From JADKAV01 sp963769435 (GTDB lineage: Bacteria > Actinomycetota > Actinomycetes > S36-B12 > UBA10799), in assembly GCA_963769435.1 (NCBI GenBank), contig CAVYLN010000001.1, positions 310,001-374,000 of the forward strand: a stretch of DNA of 64,000 nt, in the 5' to 3' direction. The notes under the pieces are model-generated. The model saw only the letters and a list, made by a program, of their open reading frames with translations. It searched no databases and had not been told where the DNA came from. Below are positions 59,495 to 64,000 of this stretch, in pieces. Both the position numbers and the translations under genes were made by a program. How positions within the stretch are numbered: position 1 is the stretch's first letter; each line of letters opens with the position of its first letter.

Positions 59495-59519
59495 GCGACC
59501 TGCCTTCCTTGGAGGTCGC
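59495..59519 (+). terminator. hairpin terminator after aceE
   Basis: GCGACCT (59495-59501) pairs with AGGTCGC (59513-59519), with a short run of T after it. It lies in the gap to the convergent CoA-transferase gene. Confidence 0.5.
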
Positions 59520-59543
59520 TTTCGGCGCTGACCCCGAATACGG

Positions 59544-60771
59544 CTAGCCGCGACCCTGCGCCTTGGCCGCATCCCACAAGGCATCCCGGGCGTCCGGGTG
59601 CGCGGCGTGTTCGATCAACTGCCGCACCTGCTCGCGTTCCTCGTTGCCGAAGATCTGCGCCAATCCGTACTCGGTGACGACCGACGAGTGCTGGAACGAG
59701 GTGACCGGGCCCCTCGATCAGCGGGACGATCGTCGACACCTGAGCTCGCGGGTGCCAGGACGGCAGCGCGATGAACGCGTGGCCCCCCTGAGAATGCAGA
59801 GCACCCACGATGAAGTCGGTGGACCCGCCGAACCCGGAGTAGATGCGCCCCTTGATACGGGAGGCGTTCGCCTGCCCGTACAGATCGACCTGCAACGCCG
59901 AGTTCACGCTGATCATGGACGGCGTTCGACTGATCCGGCCCGGGTTGTTGGTCGTCTCGGTGCGGCGCATCCGCACCCGGCGGTTGCCGTCGAGCCAGTC
60001 GTAGAGGCGCTGACTGCCGAAGACGAAGGAGGCGGTCAGCGGCACATCGGTGTCGAAGCACCCCAACTCGTGCAGTGGCAGCACGCCGTCGGAGAACATC
60101 TCCGACCAGATCTTCAACCCTCGCCGACCGGTCAGCGCGGACAGCACCGCGTCCGGTACAGCTCCGATGCCCAGCTGCAGGGTCGCACCATCGGGGATTT
60201 TGCTGTAGATCCGGCCCGCGATGGCTTTGGCCACCTCGTCGGGATCTCCCGGCGTCAGCGACATCAGGGGCTCTTCGACCTCGATGCAGTAGTCGATGTC
60301 GTCCACGTGGACGACGGCGTCGCCGTAGGTGTGCGGCATCTTGGGGTTCACCTGCGCGATGACCAGGCCGCCACGATCACGCACGGCCTCGAGCACCGAC
60401 GGGAGGATGTTGACCTCGAGGCCCATCGACACCACCCCGTCGCGCGGAGTGGACGTGTGTAGCAGAAGCACGTCGACCGGCAGGGACTGCCTCAGGATCA
60501 CCGGCGTGAGACTCAGTCGGCAGGGGTAGTACATCAGTGAGGGGCTGCGACGCATCCCAGGGCCGACGAACGTGGTCTCGTGTGTGACACCGGGGCGAGT
60601 CGGGATCTCCCCCTGGGCGTTGAGCATGTGCAGCGTGTAACTGGGGACCGCCTGATCCACCAGTCGCAGCAACTCCTGTGGCGTGGCGAAGTTCCCGGGC
60701 GCGACGATCCGCGGGTGGGGCCGCAGCGCCTCGAGTCGACTCGCGAGGTTCTCCGGTCGAAGTCGTTTCAC
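59544..60771 (-). CDS. acetyl-CoA hydrolase / 4-hydroxybutyrate CoA-transferase family (1 frameshift)
   Basis: A two-domain CoA-transferase that moves CoA between acetate and an acyl-CoA, or acts as hydrolase. It reads PGNFATPQELLRLVD, VSMGLEVNILPSVLEAV, LQLGIGAVPDAV, GLKIWSEMFSDG, SGFGGSTDFIVGA, and AFIALPS. The frame breaks near 59707 (one extra G in CCCGGTC): IEGPG should be IEGPVTSFQHSSVVTEYG. Corrected length 408 aa. The catalytic Glu of the family is expected near the EMFSDG segment. The GTG at 60771 overlaps the response regulator stop, so it is translated with the two-component genes. Confidence 0.88.
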
Positions 60772-61160
60772 AGTGTGGGCTCCATCTCGCCCCCGCCTTC
60801 GAGTACACGTTCGATCCAGTCCAGAAGTGCGCCTGGATCGAACGGCTTCGGCAGGAACACGTTGGCCCCCGCACTCCACCCGGCCCAGGTCGTGGCGTCG
60901 TCGGAGGCCGCCGTCAGAAGGATGACCGGCAGCTCACTGGTCGCCGTACGAGCTCGCAGTTCAGTGAGGACGTCCAGCCCGCTGATACCGGGCATCATGA
61001 TGTCCAGGACCACGCAGTCGGGTAGTTCGTCGCCTGCCAGCGCCTCGAGTGCCGAAGGTCCGTCGATCGCCTCGATCACCACGTGATCCTCCAACTCCAG
61101 CGTGTCACGGATCACGTCGCGCACACTGGGCTCGTCGTCGACGATCAGGATCGTGGCCAT
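60768..61160 (-). CDS. stand-alone response regulator receiver protein
   Basis: A 130-aa receiver domain without output domain. Acid pocket VDDE (residues 8-10), phosphoacceptor Asp 53 in VVLDIMMPG, the Thr in LLTAA and the Lys in LPKPFD are all present. Its start overlaps the end of the kinase gene and its end overlaps the CoA-transferase start. It could act as a phosphate sink or by protein contact. Confidence 0.9.
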   Translation of the reverse strand: MATILIVDDEPSVRDVIRDTLELEDHVVIEAIDGPSALEALAGDELPDCVVLDIMMPGISGLDVLTELRARTATSELPVILLTAASDDATTWAGWSAGANVFLPKPFDPGALLDWIERVLEGGGEMEPTL

Positions 61161-63343
61161 CAGTCCCCTTGTGGTTGCGGCTGGAGCTGCAGAATGAATG
61201 TCGAGCCTTCTCCCGGACTCGAAATCAGCCTAACGTCGCCGCCCATCGCCCGTGCAAGCTGGCGGGCGATGTGCAGACCGAGCCCGCTGCCACCCGTGCG
61301 CATGGTCATCGGATCCTCGATGCGGTAGAACCGCTGGAACACCCGTTCCTGCTCATCGACGGCGATGCCGGGCCCGTGGTCCCGCACGATCACCTCCACC
61401 GCGTCCTCGGATTGGGAGAACGTGACCTCGATCGGGGAGTCCACCGGTGTGTACTTGATCGCATTGCCCACCAGGTTGCTGACGACCTGTGAGGCCCGTG
61501 TCCGATCCGCCCTCACCCACAGCGGTGGCGAATCCGCGATGGACACCCGCCCGTCAGTCTCGGTGAAGCCGGCCACGGCTTCCCTGACGACGTCGACGAG
61601 ATCCAGCCGCTGCATGTCCACGCTGAGTTTCGTGTCAGCGCTCGTCCTCGCCGCGACCAGCAGGTCATCGACCAGGTGGGTCAGGTGATCGGCGCGTTCC
61701 TTGATGGTCTCCAGCACCCCGGCTCGCTTCTCCTCGGACATCCGGTCCCAGCGGCGACTGAGCAGGTCGGCGTACCCACGGATGGGCGTGATCGGCGTGC
61801 GCAGTTCGTGGGAGATGGTGGCGATGAAGTCCGACTTGAGCTTCTCCGCCCGGCGTTCCCGGGTCATGTCCCTGATCGTCAGCACGCTGGTATCCGACGC
61901 GACCACGTTCACCCGTGTGACATGAAGGGCCAGACTCTGCCCATCGCTGCGGTCGAACTCCAGCTCCACACCCATCGGATCCGCCGGAACCGAGACGATC
62001 CGCGTGACGATGTCCGGGGTCTCGACCGCGAGATGCGGGTCGCGGACACCGGTGATCGCCGCCGCGGCGGGACTCCACAGCACCACGTCCCCGGCGTCGT
62101 CCACGACGCAGATACCGTCCGTCGCGTGATCGACCACGGCCTGCAGTTTCGCGGTCTCCGCGGTCAGCGCAGCCAGTGTCTGGCCGGCTCGCACCGAACT
62201 GCCGACCGCGGCGGTCAGCGCGACCAGCGCGGGCTTGTCGGTATCCGGCAGGGACCAGCTGCGGGCCCATGGCAGGTTTCGTGTGGCCCACTCCTGTTGG
62301 CGATGGCTGCCGATCGCGAGTACCCCTCCCCCGGACTGCTCGTCGATCCGCACTGCGACACCCGCGTTCCAGTGATCGGGCAGTTGCTCGTCGGTGAGCA
62401 CCAGGACCTGCCGGGGCATCACGTCGGGGGGCTGCCACCCGGGATCGATGCCGAAACGCAGGCCCGAGCGCAGCACCACGCTGTACTCGTCTGCGGCGTA
62501 CACCCGACGCAGAGCATCCGCGGCGCGGGGAATGACGACTTCGGGATCACCGGGGGTCGCGACCGTCTGCCCGAGTTGCACCAGCCAGCGACTGCGTTCG
62601 CGGGCCTGCGCGTGAGCGGCACTGGCCCGGTAGGCGTACCAGAGGGCCACGGCGGGCAGGGCGGCGAACGGGGTCAGCGCCGGGTCGTTCTGCTCGATCG
62701 ACAGCGCAACCGTGGCGACGCCGACCGACCCCACTGCCATCCCGAGACTCATCCCCCACTGCTCGGCGAGCAACTCCCTGGGCGGGACCTCCTCGGCCGC
62801 CAGCAGGATGAGCGACAGCATGAAGAGGTTGAGGGCCGTGAACACGATGGCGCCGACCAGCAGTGCGAACACCGATCGCAGGCTGAACTGCTCGGCGTCC
62901 CCGACGATCGCCAGATAGGCGATCATCAGCGCCGCCCCGGAGATCGCGTAGGAACCGAGATTGAACAACGACTTGACCGCCGGGCGCCGAAGAAGCAGGG
63001 CCACGATCGCGAAACCCACAAGTGCAGTGGCCAGCGCCGGGAAGGGGGGCAGGATCAGGACGCCCCAGATGATCACGACTTCGACGAACGTGAGTTCCTC
63101 CCAGGCGTCACCGTGACGCACCGGCACATAGACCACGTCGGACACCGCCGCCAGCGCGACGAAGAGTCCCAGCAGCCACAGGGGAGCCTGCTGGTTCACG
63201 TGTGCGGGCAGATCGACCGCTGTCGGCAGCCACGCGAGGACTGACAGGCTGAAGACCCCGGCCAGCACCGCGAAGGACACCACGAAACCCACGGAAAGCC
63301 AGGGGGGCCTGAGCGGACGCAGGCCCTCGCGGACCTGCGTCAT
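61160..63343 (-). CDS. membrane histidine kinase with PAS domain
   Basis: A 727-aa sensor. Six to eight hydrophobic helices (residues 15-235) form a MASE-like membrane sensor, followed by a GAF-like segment (about 245-395: PRAADALRRVYAADEYSVVL), a PAS domain (395-500: LQAVVDHATDGICVVDDAG), HisKA with the phospho-His in TISHELRTP (His 512), and HATPase_c with N box LVGNAIKYT, G1 RDHGPGIA and G2 GGSGLGLHIARQ. A long open frame on the other strand is a shadow of it. Confidence 0.93.
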   Translation of the reverse strand: MTQVREGLRPLRPPWLSVGFVVSFAVLAGVFSLSVLAWLPTAVDLPAHVNQQAPLWLLGLFVALAAVSDVVYVPVRHGDAWEELTFVEVVIIWGVLILPPFPALATALVGFAIVALLLRRPAVKSLFNLGSYAISGAALMIAYLAIVGDAEQFSLRSVFALLVGAIVFTALNLFMLSLILLAAEEVPPRELLAEQWGMSLGMAVGSVGVATVALSIEQNDPALTPFAALPAVALWYAYRASAAHAQARERSRWLVQLGQTVATPGDPEVVIPRAADALRRVYAADEYSVVLRSGLRFGIDPGWQPPDVMPRQVLVLTDEQLPDHWNAGVAVRIDEQSGGGVLAIGSHRQQEWATRNLPWARSWSLPDTDKPALVALTAAVGSSVRAGQTLAALTAETAKLQAVVDHATDGICVVDDAGDVVLWSPAAAAITGVRDPHLAVETPDIVTRIVSVPADPMGVELEFDRSDGQSLALHVTRVNVVASDTSVLTIRDMTRERRAEKLKSDFIATISHELRTPITPIRGYADLLSRRWDRMSEEKRAGVLETIKERADHLTHLVDDLLVAARTSADTKLSVDMQRLDLVDVVREAVAGFTETDGRVSIADSPPLWVRADRTRASQVVSNLVGNAIKYTPVDSPIEVTFSQSEDAVEVIVRDHGPGIAVDEQERVFQRFYRIEDPMTMRTGGSGLGLHIARQLARAMGGDVRLISSPGEGSTFILQLQPQPQGD

Positions 63344-63370
63344 GGCGGCTCCTTCGGGGCTGCTAGGACG

Positions 63371-64000
63371 TTACCAACCCAGGGTGGCCCAACGCCTGCC
63401 GCTCCATTCCTCCGTGGCCCAGCGACGACCGTCGAACGAGAAGTCTGCCCAGCGACGACCGGTCCATTCACCGGTGGCCCAGCGCCGGCCGTCCCACGTG
63501 TAGTCCGCCCAGCGGCGTCCGTCCCAGGCGTCGGAGGCCCACCGGCGTCCGACCCAGTCGAAGGCTGCCCAGCGACGTCCGGCCCAGCGGCGTCCGTCCC
63601 ACTGCTCGTCGAGCCAGAGATCCTGCATCTCCGGGTCGTCGGCGGCCTCCCGCAGCGACCAGGCGAAGGCGAGCCAGTCACTGGCTGCCCAGCGACGTCC
63701 GGCCCAGCGACGTCCGTCCCAGACCTCGGACAGCCACTGCTCGTCGGCCCAGCGACGCCCGACCCACTCGTCGGTCGCCCACCGGCGTCCGTTCCAGTCC
63801 TCGGTCGCCCAGCGGCGTCCGGCCCACCGACGCCCGTCGAAGGTGTCGTCGTCGGCCTGCAGGGCCCGCATCAGTGCGGCCATGGACCACGCGTTGGCCG
63901 CCCACTTCCGGGTCTGGGGGCTCAATGCCACCCAGGCCTTGGCGACTGCCCGCAGGTCACCGGACTCCCAGCCCTGTGCGAAGTCCGCCCACGCCTGGGC
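63371..64000 (-). CDS. GRRWA-repeat tail of a larger protein (5' end outside window)
   Basis: The minus-strand frame stays open to the right edge (AQAWADFAQGWESGDLRAVAKAWVALSPQTR...), so this is the C-terminal part. It has 14 copies of the core GRRWA in about 155 residues, with alternating acid/aromatic spacers (TEDW, TDEW, ADEQW, SDAW, ADYTW, TEEW), ending WATLGW. Tryptophan-rich repeats of the kind W-x-G-S-x-W end some actinobacterial S8 serine peptidases, so a protease tail is possible. Nothing catalytic is in the window. The GTG at 63931 is only an internal start. Confidence 0.7.
   Translation of the reverse strand, partial: AQAWADFAQGWESGDLRAVAKAWVALSPQTRKWAANAWSMAALMRALQADDDTFDGRRWAGRRWATEDWNGRRWATDEWVGRRWADEQWLSEVWDGRRWAGRRWAASDWLAFAWSLREAADDPEMQDLWLDEQWDGRRWAGRRWAAFDWVGRRWASDAWDGRRWADYTWDGRRWATGEWTGRRWADFSFDGRRWATEEWSGRRWATLGW

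Noticed and set aside
61676..63244. Long open plus-strand frame under the histidine kinase
   Set aside because: Gln/Arg/Gly-rich composition with no motif; the minus strand carries a complete histidine kinase.
63374..63845. Regular short DNA repeats as a possible CRISPR array
   Set aside because: The period follows codons and encodes GRRWA protein repeats; spacers are not unique and no cas gene is near.

Overview
This 64 kb window is high-GC, gene-dense bacterial DNA from an actinobacterium (Actinomycetota). The evidence is the gene content: a DUF222/13E12-type HNH endonuclease, a SARP/BTAD regulator, a homodimeric-type aceE next to a DUF3052 gene, a CGNR zinc-finger regulator, DUF4352 and DUF4242 proteins, a Nif3 / zinc-ribbon gene pair close to rnpB, and many ATGA stop/start overlaps. 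I cannot name a genus.

Layout. 1-7.8 kb: galactoside and glucoside use (GH36 alpha-galactosidase, galK-galT with overlapping ends, GH1 beta-glucosidase), with a membrane protein, a three-gene operon of tiny overlapping ORFs and a small LEA-like protein between them. 7.8-10.7 kb: a zinc uptake operon (znuA-znuC-znuB-zur) behind a Zur-like dyad. 10.7-19.5 kb: aquaporin, L,D-transpeptidase, SLC13-type permease with RCK_C domains, phosphoribosyltransferase, aldo/keto reductase, GNAT-like protein, alpha/beta hydrolase, an HNH remnant and a PhaC-like hydrolase. 19.6-29.2 kb: a molybdopterin oxidoreductase, an EamA exporter divergent from a CGNR regulator, a PfkB kinase, a solute-binding/von Willebrand protein with a coiled-coil partner, a PEP mutase-family enzyme, and the HNH endonuclease with a LexA-like box at its start. 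29.4-50.1 kb: the envelope region, holding three large secreted proteins (about 780, 2222 and 811 aa), a 5'-truncated beta-helix protein and a DUF4352 protein, mixed with a methyltransferase, SARP regulator, MFS exporter and PPK2 kinase. 50.1-64 kb: a conserved core with rnpB, a PCu(A)C copper chaperone plus Tat-exported Dyp peroxidase, tRNA-Val(UAC)-nif3-zinc ribbon-alaX, DUF3052-aceE, and convergent to it a histidine kinase-response regulator-CoA transferase operon. The last gene is a run of GRRWA repeats leaving the window.

The sequence carries roughly thirty single-base frameshifts in about seventeen otherwise well-conserved genes. About nine in ten are an extra base, usually in a short G or C run, and each can be undone by a one-base change that restores a protein of normal family length. 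I treat them as sequencing or assembly errors and annotate these genes as whole units; corrected lengths are given.

For biology beyond routine annotation, the points I would look at first are: a 20-bp copy of the rnpB 3' end that bounds a 1.4-kb island and coincides with the cut end of a beta-helix gene; a giant VWA stalk protein whose repeats each carry a conserved cysteine pair; a basic C-terminal domain shared by two of the large secreted proteins; the sensor kinase-receiver-CoA transferase coupling; and the arginine/tryptophan repeat tail at the right edge.
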